This document shows, piece by piece, positions 24,858 through 33,224 of a DNA stretch of 64,000 nucleotides. Position 1 is the first letter of the stretch. Each line of letters opens with the position of its first letter. The position numbers were made by a program, and so were the translations under genes. The DNA lies in NCBI RefSeq assembly GCF_027594865.1, contig NZ_CP089391.1, positions 3,378,501-3,442,500 of the forward strand, written 5' to 3'. A model generated the notes under the pieces. That model did no database searches. It saw nothing but the letters and a program-made list of their open reading frames with translations, and was not told where the DNA came from. Source of the DNA: Bradyrhizobium xenonodulans (GTDB lineage Bacteria; Pseudomonadota; Alphaproteobacteria; Rhizobiales; Xanthobacteraceae).

Positions 24858-26930
24858 TCAGGGTGCGCGCAACCCGTCCGGGACCACGGTCTGTCGTCGG
24901 ACCAGCAGCAGGGCCAGCAAGACTGTCGGCACGAGAATGGCAAGGCCAAGCAGCGTCACCTGCATCTGCGACAGCGGCATGATCCCGCCGCCGGGCGTGG
25001 CCACCACGAAGCCGCCGATCACCAGCAGCACGCGGATCGGCCATTCCAGGCTGCCGGCGCCGCGCAGATCGCCGACGAAGGGCTGGTAGCCCTGGATGCC
25101 GCCGCAGATGAACAGCGTGCCGAACGCGGCGAGCGCCATCAGGCCGAGGCCGGCCAGATACGGGCTCGGCCCCTGCAGCACCAGCGCCGGATTGAGCACG
25201 AAGAAGAACGGGATGAAATAGATGATGCTACCGACCCACATCGATTCCCAGCCGGTCTTCATCGCCGGCGAGCCGGCAATGCCCGCGGCTGCGAAGGAGG
25301 CGATCGCGACCGGCGGGGTGATCGACGACAGCATGCCCCAGTAGAAGATGAACATGTGCACGGCCATCTTGTTCAGCCCGAGCTTCTCCAGCGCGGGCGC
25401 GACCAGGATGGCGAGGAAGATGTAGCATGCCGTCGTCGTCAGCCCGAGGCCGAGGATCAGGCTGGTGAGGGCGCACATGCCGAGCAGCAGGAGCGCGTTG
25501 TCGCCGGCGAGCGTCAAGAGATCGTTGGCAAGGCTCGACACCACGCCGGTCATGGAGAACGCGCCGATCAGGAGGCCGCAGCCAGCGAGGATGCCGACCA
25601 GCTCGACGAAGGTGCGGCCGTTGACCTCGAGGAATTTGCCGATGGTGCCGAGCGTCCAGCGCGTGTCCTTGGAAAAGAGCTGGTTGAGCACCAGCAGCAG
25701 CGCGGTGGCATAGAACGGCGCATGGCTCTCGCGCTTGAAGTAGAGCAGCATCACGATCAGCAATGCGATGACGAAGACGTAATACCAGCCGTCCTTGATC
25801 GTATCCATCACCCGCGGCAGCTCGGCGCGCGGAATGCCCTTGAGCCCGTGACGGGCGGCATAGGAATCGACCTGCATGAACAGGCCGATGTAATAGAGCG
25901 CGGCGGGAATGATCGCCGCGAGCGCGACATCGGCGTAGCTGACATTAAGGAATTGCGCGATCACGAAGGCGGTCGCACCCATCACCGGCGGCGCCAGCAC
26001 CGCGCCGGTGGAGGCGCAAGCCTCGATCGCGCCCGCATACGATGCGCGAAAGCCGCTCTTCTTCATGACGGGGATGGTCATGGTGCCGGCGGTGAGCACG
26101 TTGGAAATGATCGAGCCCGACATCATGCCGAGTAGGCCGCTGGCGAAGATGCAGACTTTTGCGGCGCCGCCGCGGAAGGTGCCGCACAGTGCGAAGGCGA
26201 GGTTGATGAAGAACTTTCCGGCACCCGTCATCATCAGCGCAGTGCCGAACACGAGGAAGCCGATCACGGTGTCGGCAAAGGCCTGGATGGGAATGCCGAG
26301 CAGGCTCTCGCCCGACAGCACGTGATAGGCGGTCGCCTGCTCCAGCGTCGACTGCGTGCCGCGGAACGGCCCGAGCCAGCCGGACTCGGCGAACAGCGGA
26401 TAGACTGTGAAGGGAAGCACGCTGAGCAGCAGGCTCCAGCCGCCGGTGCGGCGCAGCGCCTCCATCAGCATCACCCACATCACGAGGCCCGCGGCGATCA
26501 CGCTGTTGGGCGCGCCGCCGAATTCCCAGCCGGCCTCCGCCGCCTTGCGCACGTTCGACATCAACAGCAGCGCCGCCGCGAAGGTCACGACGAAGAAGAC
26601 GAGGTCGTACCAGGGAATGCGGTCGAGCGGCGCGCGCTCGGTGCCCGGGAAGATCAGGAAGGTGAAGGGCAGCATCAAGGCGATGAGGAGGTAAAAATAC
26701 TCCGTATTGAGCTGGGTGTAGCCGACGAAGAAACGCAGCGAGAATTGCTGGTTGATGCAGAGCAGGATGGTCGCCGCGGTCGCGACCACGAGCGTCCAGC
26801 GCCAGGCGCCGCGCAGCGTGCGGACGCGCGTGACTTCCGCTTCCTGCATGTTGGCGGCGGCGCCGTGCGGATCGTCGAACACGATCCGCTTGGGCTGGTC
26901 TTGAGGGTCGGAAATTGAAGCAGACGACAT
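24858..26930 (-). CDS. TRAP transporter fused permease (TAXI-associated, DctQM-type)
   Basis: The 690-residue inner-membrane protein is hydrophobic throughout, with roughly 16-18 helices. The N-terminal part has the small-subunit (DctQ-like) character and the rest is the large DctM permease with the blocks GMMSGSIISNVLTAGTMTIPVMKKSGF and ASTGAVLAPPVMGATAFVIAQF. Fused permeases of this type work with TAXI-family binding proteins and import organic acids or amino acids with a sodium or proton gradient. The ATG at 26928-26930 is taken as start because upstream in-frame codons lie inside a repeat. The TAXI receptor gene lies just upstream, and the glutaminase gene starts right after its stop. Confidence 0.92.
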   Translation of the reverse strand: MSSASISDPQDQPKRIVFDDPHGAAANMQEAEVTRVRTLRGAWRWTLVVATAATILLCINQQFSLRFFVGYTQLNTEYFYLLIALMLPFTFLIFPGTERAPLDRIPWYDLVFFVVTFAAALLLMSNVRKAAEAGWEFGGAPNSVIAAGLVMWVMLMEALRRTGGWSLLLSVLPFTVYPLFAESGWLGPFRGTQSTLEQATAYHVLSGESLLGIPIQAFADTVIGFLVFGTALMMTGAGKFFINLAFALCGTFRGGAAKVCIFASGLLGMMSGSIISNVLTAGTMTIPVMKKSGFRASYAGAIEACASTGAVLAPPVMGATAFVIAQFLNVSYADVALAAIIPAALYYIGLFMQVDSYAARHGLKGIPRAELPRVMDTIKDGWYYVFVIALLIVMLLYFKRESHAPFYATALLLVLNQLFSKDTRWTLGTIGKFLEVNGRTFVELVGILAGCGLLIGAFSMTGVVSSLANDLLTLAGDNALLLLGMCALTSLILGLGLTTTACYIFLAILVAPALEKLGLNKMAVHMFIFYWGMLSSITPPVAIASFAAAGIAGSPAMKTGWESMWVGSIIYFIPFFFVLNPALVLQGPSPYLAGLGLMALAAFGTLFICGGIQGYQPFVGDLRGAGSLEWPIRVLLVIGGFVVATPGGGIMPLSQMQVTLLGLAILVPTVLLALLLVRRQTVVPDGLRAP

Positions 26931-27013
26931 GGTCGACCCCGCGCGTAGGCTATGAAACGCTAACGAATACGAATGGCTGTTGTTTGAATCGATCGGGCCG
27001 CGGGCTCGCTTAA

Positions 27014-27129
27014 CCTCTCCCGCTTGCGGGAGAGGTCGCCGCGAAGCGGCGGGTGAGGGCTCCTTCCTCTGGGGGAGCCCCGCCGTGGAGACACCCTCAC
27101 CCCAACCCTCTCCCACAAGCGGGAGAGGG
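27014..27129. repeat. Interspersed palindromic repeat, family E (copy 2)
   Basis: The repeat begins CCTCTCCCGCTTGCGGGAGAGG and ends CCCTCTCCCACAAGCGGGAGAGGG, with CGGGTGAGGG and ACCCTCACCCC between. It lies inside the operon, in the 245-bp gap between the TAXI receptor gene and the TRAP permease gene, where hairpins could set the ratio of binding protein to permease. Confidence 0.8.
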
Positions 27130-27175
27130 CGCGCACCTCCATCGTGGAGACTCTCGCGCCCGTTCTCATAGGAGA

Positions 27176-28342
27176 CTAATCCTCGAAGCCGTTCGGCATA
27201 CCGGCCTTTGCGAGCGCCGCCGCGCGCGCCTTCATCCATCCCTCGAGAAACGTCTTGTCATCCGCGGGCGGATTGGACTTGCCGTAATCGGCCCACGCTG
27301 CGCCGAGCACCTCCTGGCGCTTGATCAGCCTGGTGTTGTGCGCCTCCTGCGCGTCGCTCCATTGCCCGGCCTCTTTCAGCGCCTTCACCGCGCCGGGATG
27401 CACCGGCACCACCCAGTTCTTGGTCTGCCGGTCGGCCGCGAGACCGCCGGCGCCGGGCGCGGAGTCCTTGTAGGCATCGTAGTTCACGATCATCGCCTTG
27501 GTGATGGCATAGACCTGATCCGCCGGCTGCGAAGCATAGGTGACGAAGATCGGATAGGGATAGTTGCCGAGCTCGATCGGCTTCTCCGGCGTGATGCCGG
27601 CGCCGCAGGTTGCGACTTGCGGGAAGAAGAACGAGCCGACCTTCTGCATCCGCGCCCAGCCCTCCTTGTCCTTGGCGGGCAAGGGCGGCCAGACCAGGCC
27701 GCGCGGCGAGGTCTCGGCTTCCTTGGCGGGGCCGGTGATGGTGGTGCCGAACGCGGCATCGGTGTCGTTGTTGATCAGGCCCTTCCACATTGCGCCGTAG
27801 CTTGCGAATTCGACGACCTTGACGTCCTTCTGCGTCAGGCCGGCGAAGGCGAGCACGGCGAGCGAGTTCTGGTTCAGCGCCGGCGAGCCGACCACGAATC
27901 CGACGCGCTTGCCCTTGAGGTCCTTCAGCTCCTTGACGCCGGTGTCGGCGGCAACCGCGAGCGAGCCGCAATTGCAGTCGACGGTCGAGAGCAGGATCTG
28001 GAGTGGCTGCGGCCCCCATTCCCTGGAGCCGAACTCGAACACGCCCTCCTGCGCGAAATAGGTCCCCGATCCCATCGCCGCGGACGCCGCGCGCTTGGCA
28101 CGCAGCGGCGCAAGCCGCGCGACGTCGTTGCCGGCGGGGAGCACGCGCACGTCGGTGCCGAACTTGTCCTTCATCATCTTGCCGACGCCGACCGCGATGT
28201 TGAACCCGGCGGTGCCGGTGTCATAGGCGGTGAACGTCAACGTCGCCGGCAGCTTGACGTCCTCGGCGAACGAGTAGCGTGTAGACGCAAAAGAAATGCC
28301 CGCAACCAAGGCAGGCGCGAGCACGAGCAGCCCACGAAGCAT
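27176..28342 (-). CDS. TAXI-family TRAP transporter solute-binding protein
   Basis: The 388-residue protein starts with a Sec signal peptide (MLRGLLVLAPALVAGISFAS, cleavage near SFA). The mature part begins VKLPATLTFTAYDTGTAGFNIAVGVGKMMKDKFG, the typical TAXI opening, followed by the LKGKRVGFVVGSPALNQNSLA block. TAXI receptors deliver substrate to the fused TRAP permease. Characterised members include a glutamate/glutamine-binding protein from Thermus. The ATG at 28340-28342 has GGAGGG 4 bp before it; the TTG at 28354 lies upstream of that site. With a glutaminase gene in the same operon, glutamate or glutamine uptake is a reasonable hypothesis. Confidence 0.9.
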   Translation of the reverse strand: MLRGLLVLAPALVAGISFASTRYSFAEDVKLPATLTFTAYDTGTAGFNIAVGVGKMMKDKFGTDVRVLPAGNDVARLAPLRAKRAASAAMGSGTYFAQEGVFEFGSREWGPQPLQILLSTVDCNCGSLAVAADTGVKELKDLKGKRVGFVVGSPALNQNSLAVLAFAGLTQKDVKVVEFASYGAMWKGLINNDTDAAFGTTITGPAKEAETSPRGLVWPPLPAKDKEGWARMQKVGSFFFPQVATCGAGITPEKPIELGNYPYPIFVTYASQPADQVYAITKAMIVNYDAYKDSAPGAGGLAADRQTKNWVVPVHPGAVKALKEAGQWSDAQEAHNTRLIKRQEVLGAAWADYGKSNPPADDKTFLEGWMKARAAALAKAGMPNGFED

Positions 28343-28508
28343 GTTTCCCTCCAACGATCCCCGCTTTGTCGCGAAGATTTTCTTTCTTTGTTTGAAACAA
28401 CGTTTTGTTTGCAGCCGATCATGTCATCGCGATCAAGCGATGGCAACGCCGTCCGGAGCATGCGGGAATGCGACTGACAGATTGTCGCGGAATCCGCAGT
28501 TAATGTTC

Positions 28509-28730
28509 TCAGTTCGCGACAATCGCGATCGCCTGTCCCTCGGCAACGACGTCGTCGAGTTTCACAAGGAGCGACGTAATCGTGCCGCTCGCGGGCGAGG
28601 GCACCGGTATCTCCATCTTCATCGCTTCGACCACTACAACGTCATCGCCATCCGCAACGGTTCCTCCAACTTGCACGGGAGTTGCGCAGATGCGGCCCGC
28701 GACCTCCGTGACAATCTTAATTTCTGGCAT
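28509..28730 (-). CDS. Biotin carboxyl carrier (biotinyl/lipoyl domain) protein
   Basis: The 73-residue protein is a single biotinyl domain with the biotin-acceptor motif EAMKM (35-39, K38), preceded by GGTVADGDDVVVVEAMKM and followed by MEIPVPSPASGTITSL and LDDVVAEGQAIAIVAN. It carries biotin between biotin carboxylase and carboxyltransferase parts of an acyl-CoA carboxylase. The ATG follows AAGGCGATGGC. It is divergent from the IclR regulator; the carboxyltransferase gene lies on the other side of that regulator. No biotin carboxylase gene is in the window. Confidence 0.88.
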   Translation of the reverse strand: MPEIKIVTEVAGRICATPVQVGGTVADGDDVVVVEAMKMEIPVPSPASGTITSLLVKLDDVVAEGQAIAIVAN

Positions 28731-28783
28731 GCCATCGCCTTTTTGTTGTCGTCGCAAAATGCCTGAGGTAGCGTCGTCTGCAA

Positions 28784-28800
28784 GCGGAATTTAATTCCGC
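28784..28800. promoter_or_regulatory. Palindromic operator for IclR-type regulator
   Basis: GCGGAATTTAATTCCGC is a perfect dyad with 8-bp arms around one base, close to the GGAA-N-TTCC core of IclR-family sites. A half-site GCGGAAC follows at 28804-28810. It lies 24 bp before the IclR ATG and 53 bp before the biotin carrier ATG, so one site could control both divergent units. Confidence 0.6.
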
Positions 28801-28824
28801 AGAGCGGAACAGCTGGTAGGGAAC

Positions 28825-29799
28825 ATGGGACGACGTTCAGAGCGGTTGAGTAGGCAAGGTGCGCTCGCTGGCGACGCCGGCGAGGGTGATGTCATCCAGG
28901 TGGTGTCGCGCGCGTTCGACGTGTTGCGATGCTTCGAGGGCCACGAGGCGCGGCTCGGCAATCTCGAGATTTCGAATCGCTGCGGCCTGCCGCGCTCGAC
29001 GGTGTCGCGGCTCACGCACACGCTGACGCGGATGGGTCAGCTCGTCTACCTGCCGCGTGATCAAAAGTATCGCATCGGCCCGAGCGCGGTTGCGATGAGC
29101 GCCTCGATGATGAAGGGCGCGCAGCTGCGCAGCATGATCCGCCAGCGGCTCCAGGAAGTCGCCGAGCAATTGCCGGGCACTGTCGGCTTGGTCGTGCCCG
29201 ATCGCTTCAATCTCGTTTATGTGCAATTCGCGCGCTCGGCGGCCGCACTCGGCCTGCACGAGGGCACGGGCAGTCGCATCTCGATGGCCTCGACTGCCGC
29301 GGGCGCGGCCTACACCGCGGCGCTGGCGCCGGAAGTCGGCGATGCCTTCATCGCGGACATGGAACGGGAAGCCCCCGAGGCTGCAAAGATCCTGAAGCCC
29401 CGCATCGAGGCCAACCGGCAGTCGTTGCGCGAGCGTGGCTATGTCGTCGCCTGCGGTCTCTGGAGCCCGCACATCAACGGGCTCGCGGTGCCGATCTGGT
29501 CGCCGCAATATCAGACCTTCGTCGTCATCACGATCGGCCTTCTGTCTTCGATGTACGACGAGCACCGCCTGCATGCGGAGGTCGCGCCGCTGATGGTCGA
29601 ACTGGGCCGGTCGCTGGCCAGCTTGGTCGAAGGCGCCGAAGGCGACGTCTTCAACAACCGCATCTCGCGTAAACCGGTCGCAATGGCCGTGCACAACAAT
29701 AACAAGCCGATCAATTCGGAGGGAGTGAATGAACTGGAAGCCGGAACTCGACGAGCTCGCCCGGCGCGAAGCCTTCGCGCGGGAGATGGGCGGCGTTGA
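28825..29799 (+). CDS. IclR-family transcriptional regulator
   Basis: The 324-residue protein has the N-terminal winged helix-turn-helix of IclR regulators at about residues 20-75 (VVSRAFDVLRCFEGH, then LGNLEISNRCGLPRSTVSRLTHTL) and the ligand-binding domain after it, with the core FNLVYVQFARSAAA and WSPHINGLAVPIW. It is longer than the usual 250-280 residues, because the last 25 residues or so (after the 3' region near 29729) overlap the start of the carboxyltransferase gene. It sits between the divergent biotin carrier and the carboxyltransferase and probably controls both through the palindrome at 28784-28800. Confidence 0.88.
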   Translation: MGRRSERLSRQGALAGDAGEGDVIQVVSRAFDVLRCFEGHEARLGNLEISNRCGLPRSTVSRLTHTLTRMGQLVYLPRDQKYRIGPSAVAMSASMMKGAQLRSMIRQRLQEVAEQLPGTVGLVVPDRFNLVYVQFARSAAALGLHEGTGSRISMASTAAGAAYTAALAPEVGDAFIADMEREAPEAAKILKPRIEANRQSLRERGYVVACGLWSPHINGLAVPIWSPQYQTFVVITIGLLSSMYDEHRLHAEVAPLMVELGRSLASLVEGAEGDVFNNRISRKPVAMAVHNNNKPINSEGVNELEAGTRRARPARSLRAGDGRR

Positions 29800-31288
29800 C
29801 AAGGTCAAGCGTCAGCATGACCAGGGCCGACTGACTGTTCGGGAGCGTATCGACAGACTGACCGACAAGGGCAGCTTTCACGAGATCGGTGCCGTCTCCG
29901 GCATCGGCGAGTACGATTCCAGCGGCGAGTTGCAGAAATTGACGCCGGCGAACTGCGTGTTCGGCCGCGCGCGCGTCGACGGCCGCACGATCGTGGTGGT
30001 CGGCGACGATTTTACGGTCCGCGGCGGCTCGGCCGATGCGTCGATCTCGGCAAAGCCTCTGATGGCGGAGGAGATGGCGCATGACTTCCGTCTGCCCATC
30101 GTCCGCATCATTGAGGGATCCGGCGGCGGCGGCTCGGTCAAGACCATCGAGACCAAGGGCGCGGCGAATTTGCCTGGAGGTATCGGCGGCACCCGCTGGT
30201 ATCGCTTCACGACCGAGAACCTCTCGCGCGTACCGGTCGTTGCGCTCGGCCTCGGCTCGGTCGCAGGGTTAGGTGCCGCGCGCCTCGCCGCCAGCCACTA
30301 TTCCATCATGACGCGAAAATCCGCGATGTTCGTCGCGGGGCCGCCGGTGGTGAAGGCGCTGGGGCAGGACCTCTCGAAGGAGGAGCTCGGCGGCGCCGAC
30401 ATCCAGACCCGCGCCGGCGCGGTCGACCATGCCGTCGACACCGAGGAGGAGGCTTTTGCCTGCGCGCGGCGCTTCCTGTCTTACCTGCCGTCGTCAGTCT
30501 ACGAGCTGCCGCCGACCTTGCCCTGTGCCGACAATCCCGAGCGCAGCGACGAGGCGCTGATGAACGCGGTGCCGCGCAACCGCAAGCAGGTCTACAAGAT
30601 GCGCCCCATCGTCGAACAGGTCGTCGACAAGGGTTCGTTCTTCGAGGTCGCAAAGAATTTCGGCAAGCCCATCATCGTCGGTCTGGCGCGGCTCGAGGGC
30701 AGGGCGGTGATGGTGCTCGCCAGCGACAGCTTTCACTATGGCGGCTCCTGGACGGCGGATGCCTGCCAGAAGGTGGTACGCTGGGTCGACTTCGCCGAGA
30801 CCTTCCACCTGCCGATCGTCTATCTCATGGATTGCCCGGGCTTCATGATCGGTCTCGATGCCGAGAAGGCGGCCACCATCCGCCACGGCGTCCGCGCCAT
30901 GGCCGCGGTCAACCAGACCACCGTGCCCTGGTGTACCGTGATCCTGCGCAACGCGTTTGGTGTTGCCGGTGTCGTGCATCAGCCCGCCGACCGCTTCTCG
31001 ATCCGCTACGCCTGGCCGTCGGCCTATTGGGGGTCGCTGCCGCTTGAAGGCGGCATCGAAGCCGCCTACCGCGCCGACATCGATGCGGCCGAGGACAAGG
31101 CGTCGAAGCTGGAGGAAATTCAGGGCCGCCTCAACAAGCTGCGCTCGCCGTTCCGCTCGGCCGAAAAGTTCTGGGTCGAGGAGATCATCGATCCCCGCAA
31201 GACGCGCTCGCTGCTGTGCGAGTTCGCGCGATTGGCGGAGCCGTTGCGAAAGCCGGGGCCGCCGGAGAACTTTTCGATCAGGCCGTAG
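29729..31288 (+). CDS. Acyl-CoA carboxylase carboxyltransferase subunit
   Basis: The 519-residue protein belongs to the carboxyltransferase family of propionyl-, methylcrotonyl- and acetyl-CoA carboxylases (PccB/MccB type). Two halves with crotonase-like folds are visible: the first contains IEGSGGGGSVKTIETKGAANLPGG and the second MDCPGFMIGLDAEKAATIRHG. It moves the carboxyl group from biotin to an acyl-CoA. ATG follows GGAGG at 29720-29724 with a proper 6-bp spacing, so the 71-bp overlap with the end of the IclR gene appears real. A single-domain biotin carrier is encoded in the divergent direction. The acyl-CoA substrate is not decided by sequence. Confidence 0.88.
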   Translation: MNWKPELDELARREAFAREMGGVDKVKRQHDQGRLTVRERIDRLTDKGSFHEIGAVSGIGEYDSSGELQKLTPANCVFGRARVDGRTIVVVGDDFTVRGGSADASISAKPLMAEEMAHDFRLPIVRIIEGSGGGGSVKTIETKGAANLPGGIGGTRWYRFTTENLSRVPVVALGLGSVAGLGAARLAASHYSIMTRKSAMFVAGPPVVKALGQDLSKEELGGADIQTRAGAVDHAVDTEEEAFACARRFLSYLPSSVYELPPTLPCADNPERSDEALMNAVPRNRKQVYKMRPIVEQVVDKGSFFEVAKNFGKPIIVGLARLEGRAVMVLASDSFHYGGSWTADACQKVVRWVDFAETFHLPIVYLMDCPGFMIGLDAEKAATIRHGVRAMAAVNQTTVPWCTVILRNAFGVAGVVHQPADRFSIRYAWPSAYWGSLPLEGGIEAAYRADIDAAEDKASKLEEIQGRLNKLRSPFRSAEKFWVEEIIDPRKTRSLLCEFARLAEPLRKPGPPENFSIRP

Positions 31289-31324
31289 GCCCGGCTGTCG
31301 TGGCGAACACAACCGTCATTGCGG

Positions 31325-32797
31325 TCACAGCCGCAGCACCTTGCCCGGATTCATGATGTTCTGCGGGTCGAGCGCGCGCTTGATGGTGCGCATGATGTCG
31401 AGCTCGGTCTTCGACCGGTAGTGGTTGAGCTCGTCGAGCTTGTCGATGCCGATGCCGTGCTCCGCCGAGATCGAGCCGCCCATGGAGGTGACGAGATCGT
31501 TCACGGCCCGCGTGATGGCGGCCTTGTATTGGGTCAGCGTCTGCTGATCCATGCCTGTGGGCCCCATGAACGAGAAATGCAGATTGCCGTCGCCGATATG
31601 CCCCAAAGGATAGGGGCGGATGCTCGGAAGAATGTCGAGCACGGCCTCGAGCCCCTTGTCGATGAAATCGGGTATCCGGGAGATCGCCACCGAAACATCG
31701 AAGCTCAGCCCCGGCCCCTCGGCCCGGGACGCCTCGGCCATCGCTTCGCGGATGTGCCACATGTTGCGTGATTGGCTGACCGTCTGCGCGATCGCCGCAT
31801 CCAGCACGTGGCCAGCTTCGAGTTGATCGGTCAGAAACTGCTCCATCTTCTCGGACATGCCCTCAGTTCCCTCCGGGCGCGCCCGCGCAGATGACCATTC
31901 AAGCAGGAGATACCAGGGCGTGTCCGCTTTCAGCGGATCCTGGGTTCCTGGAATGTGGCGCAATGCCAGGTCGATGGCGGCGCGGCTCAACAGCTCGCAG
32001 GAGCTGACATTGTCCTCGGATGCCGCGTGCGCCTCGGACAATATCTCCAGCGCCGCGCGCGGATCGCGGATCGCCAGCCATGCCGTGCAGACGTCCTTCG
32101 GCGCCGGCCACAGCTTGAGGACGGCCTTGGTAATGATGCCGAGCGTGCCTTCGGCGCCCATGAAGAGGTGCTTGAGGTCGTAGCCCGTGTTGTCCTTCTT
32201 GAGCGCGCGCAATCCGTCCCAGACATCGCCGCTCGGCAGCACGACTTCGAGCCCCAGCACGAGATTACGGGCATTGCCATAGCGGAGCACCTGCACGCCG
32301 CCGGCATTGGTCGACAGATTGCCGCCGATCATGCATGAGCCCTGGGCACCAAGGCTGAGCGGCAGGAACCTGTCGTGCTGGCTCGCGGTCTCCTGCAGCG
32401 TTTGCAGGACGCAGCCGGCCTCGACGGTCATGGCGTAACCGACGGGATCGACGTCCAGCACGCGGTTCATCCGGCCCATCGACAACACGATGCCCGTATG
32501 CGCCGGCCAGGGCGTGGCGCCGCCCATCAGGCCGGTGTTGCCACCCTGCGGCACGATCGCGACGCCGTGCTCGTGGCAGAGCCGGACTACTTTCGAGACT
32601 TCCTCGGTGCTGCCGGGACGAACGACGGCGCCGGCACCGCCTACCAGCAATCCGCGCCAGTCCGTCACGAACGGCTGCTTGCCGTGGTCGTCCTCGATAA
32701 GACCCTTCTCGCCCACGATCGCGCGCAATGATTCGCGCATCCTGGCACTCAATGGAACGGTCGGGATGGTGGGCTCGGAGGATACGGCAACCGGCAT
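31325..32797 (-). CDS. FAD-binding oxidase/D-2-hydroxyacid dehydrogenase (GlcD/D-LDH type)
   Basis: The 490-residue protein has a PCMH-type FAD domain (GAGAVVRPGSTEEVSKVVRLCHEHGVAIVPQGGNTGLMGGATP, then SLGAQGSCMIGGNLSTNAGG and YDLKHLFMGAEGTLGI) and the C-terminal FAD-oxidase domain (HIGDGNLHFSF, then SAEHGIGIDKLDEL with a conserved His). This architecture is that of glycolate oxidase GlcD and D-lactate/D-2-hydroxyglutarate dehydrogenases, which oxidise 2-hydroxy acids and pass electrons on. ATG at 32795-32797 has AGGGGA 6 bp before it. It faces the carboxyltransferase gene tail-to-tail and has no obvious operon partners. Confidence 0.9.
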   Translation of the reverse strand: MPVAVSSEPTIPTVPLSARMRESLRAIVGEKGLIEDDHGKQPFVTDWRGLLVGGAGAVVRPGSTEEVSKVVRLCHEHGVAIVPQGGNTGLMGGATPWPAHTGIVLSMGRMNRVLDVDPVGYAMTVEAGCVLQTLQETASQHDRFLPLSLGAQGSCMIGGNLSTNAGGVQVLRYGNARNLVLGLEVVLPSGDVWDGLRALKKDNTGYDLKHLFMGAEGTLGIITKAVLKLWPAPKDVCTAWLAIRDPRAALEILSEAHAASEDNVSSCELLSRAAIDLALRHIPGTQDPLKADTPWYLLLEWSSARARPEGTEGMSEKMEQFLTDQLEAGHVLDAAIAQTVSQSRNMWHIREAMAEASRAEGPGLSFDVSVAISRIPDFIDKGLEAVLDILPSIRPYPLGHIGDGNLHFSFMGPTGMDQQTLTQYKAAITRAVNDLVTSMGGSISAEHGIGIDKLDELNHYRSKTELDIMRTIKRALDPQNIMNPGKVLRL

Positions 32798-33224
32798 TTG
32801 CTTCCCCTGGGTACATCTTGGCGTGTACTGCGCACGTGACGTGCTCGGGGGCATTGTCCACGTTTGCGCCGTGGAATCCAACGGCAATGTGGCTTGAACC
32901 CGCCGGGCTCGCTCCCCCTCGGGCTCGCGGAGGCCGCGCGGGCTGGCGCCGGCGCATCGTATCGGGCCCCCTCCGGATACCTCATACCCCCCGATCTCTA
33001 CGGTCGCGTTTAACCGACGTTAATGATGTCTTCTCGATATGGAACATCCCGCCCTGTTGCAGTCCGTGTTTGCGGATTGCCCGTAAGCGTTGATTAAGAA
33101 GGCCATATCCATATTGCAGCCTGCGACTGGCGGGCGATCGGCAGCGGTAACCTCACGCTCGCCCCCGATCAAGGATTTCAGGGAAGTGCTTTCTGCCGCC
33201 ACGACGGCAATCAGGATGAAGGTC
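32798..33224. other. Non-coding gap before the Tad-like operon
   Basis: About 430 bp separate the FAD oxidase start from the vWA gene on the other strand. It is GC-rich and without a convincing gene in either strand. The part at 33010-33030 (GTTTAACCGACGTTAATGATG) is AT-richer and is the likeliest promoter zone for the pilus operon. No clear repeat is present. Confidence 0.5.

Noticed and set aside
28382..28422. AT-rich TTTGTTTGAAACAACGTTTTG before the TAXI gene as an operator
   Set aside because: Symmetry is partial and ambiguous; it may only be a promoter region.
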